Assembly: GCA_030549775.1 (NCBI GenBank)
Contig: CM060171.1
Location: 8,280,289 to 8,344,288, forward strand
Length of the DNA: 64,000 nucleotides
Reading direction: 5' to 3'
From: Tamarix chinensis
Lineage: Eukaryota; Streptophyta; Magnoliopsida; Caryophyllales; Tamaricaceae
Shown: piece after piece, positions 34,560-47,557 of the stretch
Layout: each line of letters begins with the position of its first letter
How positions within the stretch are numbered: the first letter of the stretch is position 1
Translations under genes and position numbers: made by a program
Notes under the pieces: generated by a model
The model's database searches: none
Seen by the model: the letters and a program-made list of their open reading frames with translations, nothing else
Told to the model about the DNA's origin: nothing

Positions 34560-37200
34560 AGATTTGGGTGAGGCTTCTTAGCATATTCCCCTCTATTTTT
34601 CAAGAACCCTATGAGACTTTTTGGTGCATAAAGCTAAACATATTGGATTAAGCAAAGTGTTAGTAATGGAATTAGTAAATTCCAACGAAACCAAAAAATT
34701 GATAAGAGTTTAAGAAGATGAAGAGAAAACTTAATCTTGAAACAACTTTAAGATTAATCATTTACACTAACTAACTAAGGTATCAACTCTTAGCATAAAT
34801 GGTGTAAGATCTTGAGTGAAAAAATAAGACTAACTCCTAGTCTTGGGGAGTTGTTGTCGAACAACTAGACATAAATTTTGGCCAAAAAGAGTTGTCTTCT
34901 CTTTAGCCTTTTTACATCTATATAGAGTGTATTTAGGCCTTAGTAAATTACAACTACACATCTAACTCACAGTGAGTAGATTTGGTTACACCCCAACCAT
35001 AAGTTACACTAATAAATACTAACTAAGGTTGATAACCACCACATTCAACTATGTTGAATGTCAAAAACCCCTAGCTCTCCATCATATGATGGCTGATATT
35101 ACAACCTATGACAAGTGCTTAGAAAACATAAATTATACTTTAGGAAATTCTAACAATACAAGTTGATTGAAAGTTAAAGGATGGATGGCTTCTCGCAAGG
35201 TTGGACTTGTGGCCAAAAAATGGAGTTTGCTTCTCCATTAATTCAATATTTATTTCAGGCCTTGATCTTCCCATAATTATCTTCCCAATGTTCCTTAAAT
35301 CCTGCCCATGAAATGGATGCTGCAAGGTGCAAATTTCTGCTAAAAAAGTGGAGTGTGTAAGCGAAGATAATCATAGCTTTTGAGGAGCCATATTGCAGCC
35401 ATAATGGAGCCAGCCAAACGTGGCTTTGAGGATCCATAATGGAGCCAGTTAAACATGTATTTGATGGCTTTCTTTCATTATTGCATAGCTTTGCATGGCT
35501 TCCTAATAATCTTGCTTACTCATTAACCCAAGCAATAAGAATTTTGAATTCTTCTATTTTAGGAAAATTAATAAGTAGATTATCTTTATTATTTTCATTT
35601 GAGGGAGATGCTTCTGCATCACTCCCTAATCCTCTTTAAGGTTTTGATTTAAATTCCTTTTTTATTTGCTATTAATCTCTTTAAGTTTGAGTTGTATTCT
35701 AACATGGTTCCACCACAAATACAATGCATTTTAACATCAGTAGATAGTTGACGGTTAACATTAATAAAAGTGCATTTTTAATGCATGCGTTAGATGAAAA
35801 TATTTTTAATAACATTTTTTTAGTATTAACTATAATTAAAACTCAAACCGAAACAAATTTAATAATTGTTTTATACACAACCATTGTCAAAGCTCAAGCA
35901 CAATTTTCACAATTCCTTCAAAAACCTTCGTTAGTTACCCTATCTCTTAGTAGAACTATTCCTCTCTCTCAAAATGAATGATATATATTATTCCCTCCAC
36001 CGAGTTCCCATTTTCTAGTGAAATTGAACACTCGATCGAGTTCCCAACTTCTATGTTTCCTAATTATTGATGCCTCTCTTCTTCAATTAACCTTCCAAAC
36101 CTTCATCACTGCACCCTCCCTAATTTATATATCCTCTTCCTTTCTATCTCTCTCTAACCCTAGGTCTCAAACCTTCAATTTCATTAAGTAATTGAGCAAT
36201 TTCTTTGTTCAAATTGAAAATATGTTGATGCAATCTTTGTTACTCTTGTTGTTGCTCATTACTAGTGATGGCATCCACTACGTATGTTCTTCAAGTTAAA
36301 TTTTGTAGGTAATTGAAGAATTGAAGGACATAACTTCAATTTACTTGTTCATTTACTTGGTCCGTGTTCAAAGGAAAGAATCGGTGCCTTCTCAAATCTA
36401 TTTTTTAATGGTTTGATTTTTTTTCTTTATTATCCCAAAATGGTTGTACTTATTTAGATATAGTCAACTTTGCTTTTATATGTTAGATTTTGTTTCGATT
36501 TTCATATTTTTGTTTTGAATTGTTTTTTTAAATATGTTTAATTTTTTTTTTGATATATTTCATGTGTGTTGATGTTATTATGCACTTAGCAGGTAAGGAA
36601 CACTTAAAGAGTTTGAATCATTTTAAGTGGAAATATAGCGGTGGTAAATTCGTCTACTTCTTTTATTATTTTAATTGCCTTTGCCTATTAAGATATGTTG
36701 TTGTTGAAATGTAAAATATATATAGATCTATGTATGTTAGTTAAGTTTCAATCTTAAAGTATTTGGAATGTATAGATCTATCTATTTTTTTTATTAATTG
36801 TGAAATTAGATTAGCATTACACGTATTATACTTTTGAGGTTTAGTGAAGAAATTTATGGTTATAACAAGAAGCATAGGGCATATAGTTACACAGAACTAT
36901 AAGGGTTTAAGTTTGACGTGCTTCAATTTCACTTCCAACTAAAAATATTTTCAATAACATTATAATGCATACTTTTAATAATGGTTATGGCTAAAAAGTA
37001 CTATCAAAACCTATATTTGATAACATTTTTCAACAAGAACCATTATTAAAAGTCAAACTTTATTCATTTTATCATATATATATTTATGATGGTTCTAGAA
37101 TCATTATTAAAGCTTTAATAATGATTACTTTGATAACACTTCATAACAATAATAAAAGCCCTAAAATAACTTTCATAAAAAAGCATTTCTTTGGTTGTAT
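34560..37200. other. Unassigned segment inside LTR-E
   Basis: Open frames of 66 and 77 codons on the plus strand (35439-35639 and 35748-35981) have no domain I recognise. A pyrimidine-rich piece lies at 35990-36180. Degenerate aataatggtt / aaccattatt words recur at about 35820-35900 and 36950-37140, which would suit subterminal repeats of a DNA transposon. No terminal inverted repeat was found. Confidence 0.3.
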
Positions 37201-39018
37201 TTCTTACTAGAATTTTGTTGTGTTTAAATGGTTTTAAGGTTGTTTTGATGTGCTATACCTTTTTTGAGCTTCTTAAATCTTTATTTAAATTTTATAACTT
37301 CTAATGAAATTTAAAATTTAGTTTGAGTGTGATAAAACATGAGTTTAACTATTATTATGTGTCTTAGTGTCTCTTGGTATTTTATGTTTGTTTTGATATG
37401 TTTAGCTTGTTGAGTTTGGAAAATGGTTTATATGTTGATGTATATAGTTTGTGAGATTTATATAGCATTATAATGAGTTTTTATAGGCATGAGAATCTTT
37501 GGTTTTTGTTGTTTGAAATATTTGACACAAAAATGATTATGGAAAACTTGAAAAATGATGTTTTCCAGCGAGCATAATTTGATGTAACTTATCATGCAAA
37601 ACTACCACTTTTGCCTAAGAGTTACGATAAAAATATGGGGTCAAAAAAATATTAGGATTTATATTTTACCAAATAATTTACGTTTCATAATTTTGGTAGG
37701 TGTGTAAAAGCCAAAACCCCACAAGTGCACAAAGTTGTCATTTTTTTTTGGCATTTTTGGTATAAGGCTTAGCCTTTTGAATTTTATGTGTGACATTGTT
37801 GTACTTTGATAATGTTAATGATTCCATGATGTTATTGTCACTTTTAGATGTAATTTAACATATAATATGTTGTCATTTTGGTTAATATAACATAAGTTAC
37901 AAAGGATTATAGTTTGAATGAGTTTAAAGAAAAAATGATGAACGTTCTTCATATTCTCTATGAACATTCAAAGTTTTATTCACTAATCACCATCAATCGG
38001 ATTAATTCATAATTAATCATGTTTTTTTAGGATTAATTAAGATTAGATATATAATGATAATAATTAGCCTTAAAAAGCTAAAAGAAGAATAAGTGAATAG
38101 TGGATATCAGAGCATGACCATGACTTTGACCTTTGAAATTTACCTTGACAATTAATCAAGAACATTAACCTTTTTTTAAATGGCATATGGCCTTACTTTA
38201 CAATTTTGAAATGAATATATTAGACATTTTATCCCATTTGTCTCTAATTTGGTCTTTTGAAATTAAAAAGTGGTTCTTTTGTAGTGTTTTAACTAGTGTG
38301 GTTATAAGTTAAGCTTGATGTCACCTATAAACACCCATGTGCAAGTTTAATGTCGCCTATAAACACTTTTATGAAAGTTTAGTATAATATATAAACACTT
38401 ATGGTATTAGTTGAATGTTAATTAGAAACACCCCTATTATGTTCTATTTGGTGTAAATGACAAATACCCTCTCTAATTTTTTTGGTGTATATAATAAAAA
38501 CCTAATTAGATAAGGCATTAAACCAAGTAAATAAATTATGGTATCCCCTTTGAAAGCCTTTTAGCTACGATGACCTCTGTTAATATGTCATTATGCCAAG
38601 TAAGGTGGGTGCAGTATCTCCCCTTGGAAAACCTATTGGCTTTGGTGGCCTTTATTGGTATGGTATTAAATCAAGCGAGGTAGGTGTGGTATCCCCTTTG
38701 AAAGATTTTAGGCTCTAATAACTAGTAATGTGTTTGGTGTTATTGCTTAAACATCCATTTGTAATGTGTGGATGCCTTGGTTTTGTTTAGTATTACCATT
38801 GTAAAATACCCACTTGGATGTGCCCATGAATTTCCTTTGAGGGGAGAAACTGGTCACATAATGAGTTGAAAATCATATTTTAACCATACAGTGTCTTTTG
38901 GATGGGTATAACATATTCCATGTAAACTCTAATACGATTTTAGATGTTATTATTTGCACTAGGTTTTTTTAAAGGTCAAAAAGCTTGAATGGAATATGTG
39001 TTAACATGTACTTATGTG
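37201..39018. other. AT-rich part of LTR-E with short diverged repeats
   Basis: Words such as ggtatcccctttgaaag recur at about 38540, 38605 and 38690, and taaacacttatg-type words recur at 38330-38440. They are spaced like the modules of the other LTRs but lack CCAC..GTGG. No coding region. Confidence 0.35.
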
Positions 39019-40383
39019 TATAGGTGGTAATCGGATCGAGGCGGGTCGGGCTATAACCGGCCGGGTCAGGTTGTTTGCGGGTTAGTTTTGAGTTAGGCTG
39101 GGTCATTTTGGGTCACCTTATTGTTTAGGTCAGGTCGGGTTCTGGTCGTTGTAGATCCGAGTTATATTGGGTTAATTTATCAAGTAGAATTAGATTTGAA
39201 TTGAGATAATTCGGTTTTGAGTTGGATCGAGTTCAGATTATTTCAAATTAGTTTGTTAGGTAGGGTCTGGTCTATGGATGTAAATGGGACATATGTTACG
39301 TAAAACACGATAGCTTTTATTCGTCTGATACTTAAATGGATATGGAGGATGGAAAAAATACTCGTCGGATATAGATATGGGATATCCATATCACCACCCA
39401 TACCCATGTCCATATTCGTACCCATTTATCCAATATATAATTATCCCTTTATCCTTCATTTTAAAATAAATATAATGTAAATTAAGGTTAAATTTTCATT
39501 TGTTTAACTCTAAATAGGTTTATCTGTTGGGTAATAGATGTATCTGCTGGATAATATCTGTTAACGAGTAAACGGATTATTCGTTAGATAACAAATATCT
39601 AATGGATATGGATATGAATGAAAGTGGATACCTACTCAGGTACGAGTATGAATCTAGGTAAGGGTATGGGTGTACCCACCCTAAACCCTCCTCATTAACA
39701 TCCCTATTGAGTTAAGATTAGGCAGAGCAAGCTCCTGTTTGGGTGATTTTGTGTTTGAGTTAATTTGATGGGTCAGGTTTGGGTGAACTTAACGAATTGA
39801 ATTTTTTAATGGGTCGGGTTAGGTTCGGGCTAAGCTAATCTTAGATCGAATTACTTTAGATTTGGATCAAATTGGACATTGACCACAAAAATTAATCTAA
39901 ATCATTAACCTCATAAGCAAGCATTAAGTGTAACTTCATGTAAACATATAATTAATAATATATTATTAATTTCTATTTGCGTATTATTATGGCTTTATAA
40001 TGTTGTGTTTTTACACAAAAGAATCGGTAAAATTAGAATATCATTGGTGAATAAGTAATTTCACAATAAAAGTAAGAAAAATAAATAAAATTTAAACAAT
40101 AATGTATTTTTAAAAGCTTTAAATAAATAATAAGACACGTGTATTTTTTTATTATCATAATTGATTAATAAAAATTGGGTATGTCAAGTCAGGTCGGGTT
40201 GGGTTGATAGTGGGTCGGGTTAGTGCGCAATTATAGGTTGGGTTTGGGTCAGGTTTGGGTCACGTTGGATCACTTATATTTAGATCAGCACCGAGTCAGG
40301 TAAGTTTCAGGTTGGATTTGGGTTGAGTTGTGTTGATAAATTTATCGGGTTATGTCGGGTCGAGCCAACTTTGTCTAGCTCTA
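39019..40383. mobile_element. Non-autonomous hAT-like element
   Basis: The left end (taggtggtaatcggatcg) and the inverted right end (tagagctagacaaagttggc) both lead into GGGTCGGGTT-type subterminal repeats, a known pattern of plant hAT derivatives. The flanks cttatgtg (39011-39018) and tttatgtg (40384-40391) form an 8 bp duplication with one mismatch. No transposase is present. A second MITE is nested at 39273-39705. Confidence 0.65.
39273..39705. mobile_element. MITE nested in the hAT-like element
   Basis: The ends are tatggatgtaaatggg and, inverted, tagggatgttaatgagg, an imperfect ~16 bp terminal repeat of hAT-like type. The interior has repeated gatatgg/ccatatc words. No clear target duplication was found. 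Confidence 0.5.
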
Positions 40384-40917
40384 TTTATGTGAAACATATT
40401 TTAATTGTTTAAAAGAGTAAGATTTTACTAAGTATCTAATTGTACGGATATCCTTTATGGCATTGCATCAATCCCAGCTTATTGAGGAGAGTAGTTAATG
40501 TTGTTTAGCATAGTGTCCATTCTTCATGAAGCCTTCTCTAGGGTAGCAATGTTAGTCTTTGCGTAGGTTATACTCACTTATTTTACTTTAGTATTATCTT
40601 ATATCAATTTTCATGATTTTGGTTGTAAAAGTTAACATTTAGCGTTACTCTGTTTATGTTTTGATATATTTCGATGAAGGTGTTTTCTCGCACTCTAATT
40701 CATTATTGAGTAGGTTTTATATCCATCTTGGGTTATGTGTTAGCCGCACCTAATCCTTGAAGTATGAGAGCAATTTTAACCTTGCACTCGACATAAATTA
40801 GGTATTGGTTTTCTCTTCTATATGTTGGATGCAATGCTAACACCTTATATTCCATATTCTTCTTTCACAAATCCTTTTCCAAAGCATTTTTCTTGTACTG
40901 AAAATGGGGGTGTTACA
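40384..40917 (+). other. 3' part of LTR-E
   Basis: The text resembles the 3' ends of the other LTRs in composition and finishes gggggtgttaca. No coding region. Confidence 0.45.
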
Positions 40918-41240
40918 CACATAGCAGAATAAGTAAGCTCTATATGGTGCTTCCATACGTGCATGTAGAGACAACTTACAACCATCACTATTAAAATGTT
41001 GTGATAAATGACTTCTACATAACAAAAGAATATAAGATAAGAGCATAGAGTGTGAGGATGATTATGAGATGAGTTAAATGGAAAGGAGATAAAAGAATAC
41101 AACTCTAACAATGGAAAAAGCATTCAAGGGTGTGTTCTCACCTTAATCTAATTAATTATTCTATTTCCTTTATTTTCTTATAATGGAACACGGCATGAGA
41201 TGACCCCCTTTTTGTTGGGAGGATCAATATGATTTGAGAA
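40918..41240. other. Flank between LTR-E and LTR-G
   Basis: Minus-strand frames of 69 and 92 codons overlap here without a recognisable domain. Nothing supported. Confidence 0.3.
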
Positions 41241-43858
41241 TGTGACGACTTGAATCCTATTTTACTATAAATGTTTGATGGATATTTCATTTTGGTGCTT
41301 AAAATGTTTTTACTTGTTGTTTGATGGCCACAAATGGCTTCTACCTAGTTGGCTAATGCTTAGCAGAGGTACTCTTAGTGAAACACACTAAAATGGTGCA
41401 TATATAATCCAACATAGGAATGTGCTCTAGGGTTAGTATTAACAAGTATTCCTCATTATGTGACATTGATGTATTTATTTTGCGTAAACGTATGTAGTGA
41501 GTAACCTAGTATGCATTGCTTTTAAAAAGAGGAATGCCTCGTGAGGTGTTTCTAAATTAATACCTTATAATTTTGCCTTTGAGGCATTGTGTTCGAGTGT
41601 AATACCTCATTGCTTGAAACTATAATCATTCAGGATTTGTAATTCACAAAAATAAATTAATCTTATTGAAAATTTATTACATATTTTCTAGAATTTAAGA
41701 CCCTAGTCACGTTTTTTAAAATATTTTGTTTAGGAATTTTTAGTATTTCTTATCATTTTAACTCCCGTAAGACTTTCACAACACTTTTGGCGTCTAAACT
41801 CTTCTTAATCTCAATTTTAATGTGGATATTTGAATTCCTCATGTTTTGCTGAGTCTCCTAGGCTTTTAAAAAATGTATAATCAAGTTGGTGGGAAAAATA
41901 TTATTCATCGCTAAGATGAGCATTAATCAAGTGTTTTGAGCTCCATTAAGGCCTTTTTGATTATCTAAATTTCACAAAACTTTGGGGATTATCTTATTTT
42001 AATACTCTTGAGGTAAGCATGATAAAAAAAAGTATTCCATTATTATTCATTTCATTCTCGGACCATTTTTGATATTTTGGACGCACATATGTTATCAAAA
42101 CCAATGTGTACACCTTTAACATTGTTTAAACTTTCTTTTAACCTCTCCCATCCACTCATTTACCTTATAATATTTAATAATATCTTATTTTTGGGCATCA
42201 TTAGCTATAAAACTTGCATATTTTTCCTTTTATTATTTAGTTTTTTTACAGTTAATACTTAAGTTTACTAAAATATCTGCCCACATTTACTCAATTTTTC
42301 TACTTCTAAGCTAAGTCTTGAGCTCTCTTTTCTTACCCAAAATTACCCAAAATATTATTCCTAATCTCCTTATACCTGGATTTTGAGTATAAGAAAATTA
42401 GATTAATATTAGGGTTTCCATCATCCTTTGGGGTTCAAAAGTTAGGTATGAAGGTTTTCTTGGTTTTTCTTTTTTGATTTGGCCTTTTGGTTTGATTTGT
42501 CATAATCTTTTGCAACATTTCTTATGTTTGAAGTTTTTCCAAGGAAAATTTGATTATAGCCTTTATATAGGCTTTTGTTTTCCTAAATTTCTATTTGAAA
42601 AGCTAGGTAAACCCTTCCTATTCTTTATGTGGTAGAAGATTGGGTGTTGTTATGCTTGGATGTTGATTTATGCTATTTTTGGTTCTTATGCCTTATCTCA
42701 ATTTTTTAGTTGTTTGATGTGGTTAATGTTGTGTTTAAGCTTGCATATTTTTACAACATGTTTATAAAGTTATTTAAGCTAACTTTGAAGCATAAAATGT
42801 TTAGGTTTGAGCATATTAGGGTTATAATTATTTTGATTGAAGTTTGAACAAGTTTAGGGGTAAAATGGTCAATTTACATGATATGTGTGTGTTTTTGGTT
42901 TTGGGAGTTATAATTTGTTTATCATGGCCAATGTGTTAATCATGCAAAGTTTGGTGGTTTACGCTACATGAGTTGCGTGGGTTGGGTGAAGGAGGGAGGC
43001 TCAAGGGGGTTGGTTTGTTAGAGGTGATGGTTGTGGGTTGCATGGTGGTGGCGCTGGCGGCAATTAAGATTGGCTGGTGGTGGTGAGGGCACCTAGCATC
43101 CAAGGCTGGATGGTGGTGATCTTCGGTGGTGGTGTGGTATTTGTGCGACGGGTAGGGGTGTTGAGCTAATGGAGAAGCTGGTAGTTGACGAGGGTGGTAG
43201 TGGTGGCGGTGGCGATGGTTAAAGAGGCCAAACAAAGTCAGTGAAGAAGGTGTAATACCCCAAATTTTTTGGTAAACCCAATCCCAAATAATTAATACCC
43301 TAATCTAATTCTAATCTAGAGAAAATTTTATTTTATGCTTACCCAATTTTCTTAATCCTAAAATCTTAACCTAATCCAAATCTTTGACCTAGATAAATTA
43401 TATTTTGTAACCTAACTTTAATTTTGGTAGATTTATAATATTTATTTTTACCTATTTTAGCTAATCAAAATTTAATCTAATCATAAGCTTGAGTTTTTCC
43501 ATTTTCTTTTCTTTCTCCTTTTCCTTTTCCTATCTGCAATCGTTTTATTTTCTTCTTGTGTGTGTTTTCCTTCTCTTTTGCAACACATCACCATCACTCT
43601 CAACCATCATCTCCCACCACTTTCGTTGAAAATTTTTCTGCCACACCATGACAACATCAACCATCATCCTACCACTCCCTCATTCCCCTGTTGTTGCCAA
43701 TATGCTCATCACCATCAACATCATCATCCTTTGCATTTTCACCATCACAAACCATACACATATATACATATATATATACACTACTATCTTCTCTCTTCCT
43801 CCCTCGTTTGATTGCTTTGTTTTTCCTTTTTTTTTCGAGCAAATAGCCTCCCTGAGCC

Positions 43859-43950
43859 TTTCTTCTTCTTCTTCTTCTTCTTCTTCTTCTTCTTCTTCTT
43901 CTTCTTCTTCTTCTTCTTCTTCTTCTTCTCTTCTTCTTCTTCTTCATTAG
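43859..43950 (+). repeat. (CTT)n microsatellite
   Basis: About 25 near-perfect CTT/TTC triplets. They create meaningless poly-Ser, poly-Phe and poly-Arg frames. Confidence 0.95.
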
Positions 43951-45075
43951 TTGTTGTCGCTCTATTTCTAGTGCCAAACCACCATCTTCACCACCACACC
44001 ACCACAACCACCAAGCATAGCCCAAGATTTAGTGGATTAACCACCACGACCACCCCATCACTCCTCCTCGTCGTCGCCGACTGTCGCCACTAATGTTACC
44101 TTCTTTTCTGGCACATTTGTTGTATTTTGTAAGGTGCATGGATCAAGTACAGTCTCTTGTACAACCATGTACCACTCTTTTTTCCTTGTCGCACGCCTGT
44201 GCCTACTAATACGGTTCACCTATGCATACTCACATAGCTCTTGCACTGCCTCGACACTCCCGTGTATCCATGTTCGTTATTACTTATGCATACGTTGTAT
44301 GAGCACGGTCATGCCTCTTCACACGGTCTACCTACGCAGGTTCCTCGCTCTCAGCCTAAGCGTGCACCGTCAGCCACACGCCCATGCAACCCCAACTTTT
44401 CGGTCGTGCACCCCCTTTTTCACACCAAAACCTAACCCAAACAACACCAAAATTTGACCATAGCACCACCACACTTCCACACAACTCAAGATTCCTTTGA
44501 CTCCAGTTATTTCCATTTTGACCCTCCTTTACCTTAACTTTTCCCTCGATTATAATCTTTGAGCCTAATCGTGTATTATCTTATTTTTGTAAGTGATTTT
44601 TTTACGATCTCGGAGGAGGAGGTTTAGGATATATGTGCATAGAGCCTGGTGTATTTGTTGGTAAGGATACATGTCGTAGCTAATATTTTATATGTATGTG
44701 CATGTGCTTTTATATTGAACATGTTATATGAATGATGTATTTATGAAAATTCTGTGATATGATATCACGATAGTAACAAAATTTGGAAGTATATATTTAG
44801 TTAATAATGTTGGATATGGTATCTATGTAAATAATTGAGGATATATGTTCCGAATGAATATTCGAGATTTATATGTATTAGTATTGGGATTTATAAGGCC
44901 TTGGGAGAATATGAGTATTTTTAACTACGTGAGTAGATTATGATCATTTTAGGATAATTATGTGATTGTAATTATGTTGTTCAATTATATGTCTTGTATA
45001 CCTATATGAGTTCTGCATGATAATTTTGAATAAACAATCAAGTCTAATAAGATACTAATAATTTAAAGTAAAAGA

Positions 45076-45321
45076 CCACGTGAATCCAGCTACGGTGTTT
45101 ATATGGGTCCGTTCCACCAGACAATAATATTGGCTTAGGTGTGCTGTCCCTAACAGATGCATCAGTCCACTCCACCGAATTAAGAATAGTAGGGCCCCAT
45201 ACTCAACGTGAATAAAAATACAATTAAGAAATAAAGTATTAATGGAAAGGATGCTAATTATTTAAAGTGAAATACTTCATGAGTCAGGACCAAGATGTTA
45301 AGTTCGTTCCACCAGATAATA
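45076..45321 (+). repeat. Hairpin modules of LTR-F, left part
   Basis: Cores read ttccaccagataataatattgg and related. Block 1 is bracketed by cacgtg near 45077 and caacgtg near 45205. Block 2 starts at about 45276 (ttcatgagtcagg) and is cut by the MULE at 45321; its closing arm (ctgaactcaatg) is at 55403-55414. Confidence 0.65.
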
Positions 45322-46290
45322 ACGCAGTTATTATTTAGAAAACAGTTGTTCACTATATAGAAAACAATATTTTTTTTCTATACGTTACCCCTTAGGTAGT
45401 GCCTACCGACAGTGTTTTTTAATCTCTTTCTCTCTCCATTCACTCTTCTCTCTACTTCGAAATAAAATTTTGTGTAGCTCTCCCTTCTCTCTTCTCCCTA
45501 CAACACAATAAAGTCTCTGCACTGATAAGGTAAGTAATTAACGTTTTTTTATTAATAATTTGTTTCTCTTGCTATAATATGGATAAATTTATAAGTTTAA
45601 TTAAAATTATTTGTTTAAATTTTTTTATTTAATTGTAAATCTATGAATTTAAATTTTTGTACATAGCATTTATATTATAGATCTAGATCATGAATTTTTT
45701 TTAATTATAGATAAAAATTATATTATGAAATTTTGTTTCATAATTCTAAATTTTATTCTTATAATTCTAGATCTAGAATGAAAAAAAAAAGCTTCGACAA
45801 TTATCGCCAATAGATGAGTTGGAGTTCGGCACACATTGCCTCGTTGGGTTAGATCTGAGTGGGAAAAAGGGGGGGGGGCTTCGGCAATTATTGTCGATGA
45901 AGGTGAATGGAGTTCGACCGAAATTGCCAAAGGACTGGATCGAGTGAAAAAAAGAAGCTTCAACAATTATTGCCGATAATTGGGTTGGAGTTCGGCAGAC
46001 ATTGCCCCGCTGGGTTAGATCTATGCGAAAAAATGGGGGGAGGGGAGGGTTTTGGCAATTATTGTCGATGGGGGTGAATGGAGTTCTGCCGAAATTGCAA
46101 AAGAACTGGATCGAGTGAAAAAAAAAGCTCAGCAATTATTGCCGGTGTGTGGGGAGTTCGGCAATTTTTACTGGTGGTGCACGGGGTCGTCGGCAATTAT
46201 TACCGATGATGGGCCTTGGATTCGACAATTTTTGCTGATGATGGGCTGGGCTTGTATAATCCTTTGGCTCGTTAGTTTAGGGCTTGTTAA
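45322..46290. repeat. Left terminal region of the MULE with CGGCAA..TTGCCG words
   Basis: Repeats of ~60-170 bases carry tcggcaattattgccgat and near variants (45795-46230), short palindromes that recur along the end. The block from about 45790 to 45955 is repeated at about 45960-46125. Confidence 0.7.
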
Positions 46291-47557
46291 TTATAGTTGT
46301 ATTAATTAAGTTTTTAATGATATTTATTAAGTATAGTTTGTTAATTATATTTATATTAATTATAGTTAATTCAATTAATTTTATTTTGTATATTTTTAGA
46401 TCTATTATACTCTATTAATTATGCGTTAATATTTTAATTAAATATAGGTTTGGAAAATTCTCTTATATTCTAGGGTTTTTGGTTATTTTTAGGATATATA
46501 ATTATATATAATAATTATAGTTTTTGAATTAAATTTTTTAGTTATATTTTTTAATTACGGTTAATTTGGTTAAAAATTTTCATTATGTTTTTAGATTTTT
46601 TAATACTTTATTAATTACGTTATTTTTAGGATGTGTAATTATATATATTAATTATGGTTTATTAATTATATTAATTATGCTCCAATAATTTAATTAAATA
46701 TAAGTTCAGTAAATTATTTCTGTATTGTAGAATTTTTTGGTTATTGTTAGGATATGTAATTTTTATATATTAATTATGGTTTATTAATGATATTTTTTAG
46801 TTATAAGTTTTAATTATGATTAATTTGGTTAAATTTGTTCATTATGTTTTTAGATTTGTTAATACTTTGTTAATTACATTATTGTATTATTTATATAAGA
46901 TTTGATATTTATTAGATTTATTTATATTTTCATTAAATATGTTAAATATTGTTATGTGATGGGGGTTATTGGTGAATGTTTTTAATTATATTGATAGGAT
47001 AATAGATTATATTTGTTTAATTTTTTTATTAAATCTATTTATAATAGATTAAATACGTTTATATTTCTATTATATTTATTTAGTTTGCTAATTTTTATGG
47101 AATATATTTGGATAAATTTGGTTAGATTATTGAAAAAATATATCGAGAGATTGGTTTTATAAGATACCATAATTAAGCATAATTTATTTGTTATATTATA
47201 CTAAACTCCTACTACTAACTAACAAAAATATTGTTGATGTATTTAATTAATAAAGTAGATGATTAGTTTAAGAGATTGTATTTTAGTTATAAGTTATATT
47301 ATACTAAACTCCTACTAGTAAGTAATAAAAATATTGTTGATATATTTAATTAATAAAGTAGAGGATTAATTTAAAATATTGTATTTTAGTTATAAGGTTG
47401 GGTATACATATCTATTTCACTATCATAATATGGGTTGATATTTAATAATTATATTACTGTCATGTATGTAATTAGGTTTTATTTATGTGATGACTTATTA
47501 GCTTCAATTCATATACCTAATTTTAATTGACTTTAGGAATTTATTATTGAAATCCAG
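46291..47557. other. AT-rich 5' flank of the PMD gene
   Basis: Very AT-rich with repeated ttaattat words. A ~100 base stretch near 47195-47280 is repeated at about 47290-47390. No coding region. It would hold the PMD promoter, but no convincing TATA can be singled out. Confidence 0.5.

Larger units (their letters stand above)
33378..40917 (+). mobile_element. LTR-E: probable old solo LTR with nested elements
   Basis: The 3' end (aaaatgggggtgttaca, 40917) is the family end and is preceded by ctaacacctt that could form the terminal stem. A start of matching type, tgttacatccctttgg, is at 33380. cacat occurs at 33373-33377 and 40918-40922, an exact 5 bp duplication if the element begins two bases before TG. 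The interior lacks recognisable hairpin modules, so it is a different or much older family. An hAT-like element is nested at 39019-40383. Confidence 0.5.

Noticed and set aside
39040..40390. gggtcgggtt repeats as interstitial telomere-like DNA
   Set aside because: Not the plant telomere unit TTTAGGG; better explained as hAT subterminal repeats.
43648..44025. Poly-Ser and poly-Arg frames
   Set aside because: CTT microsatellite.
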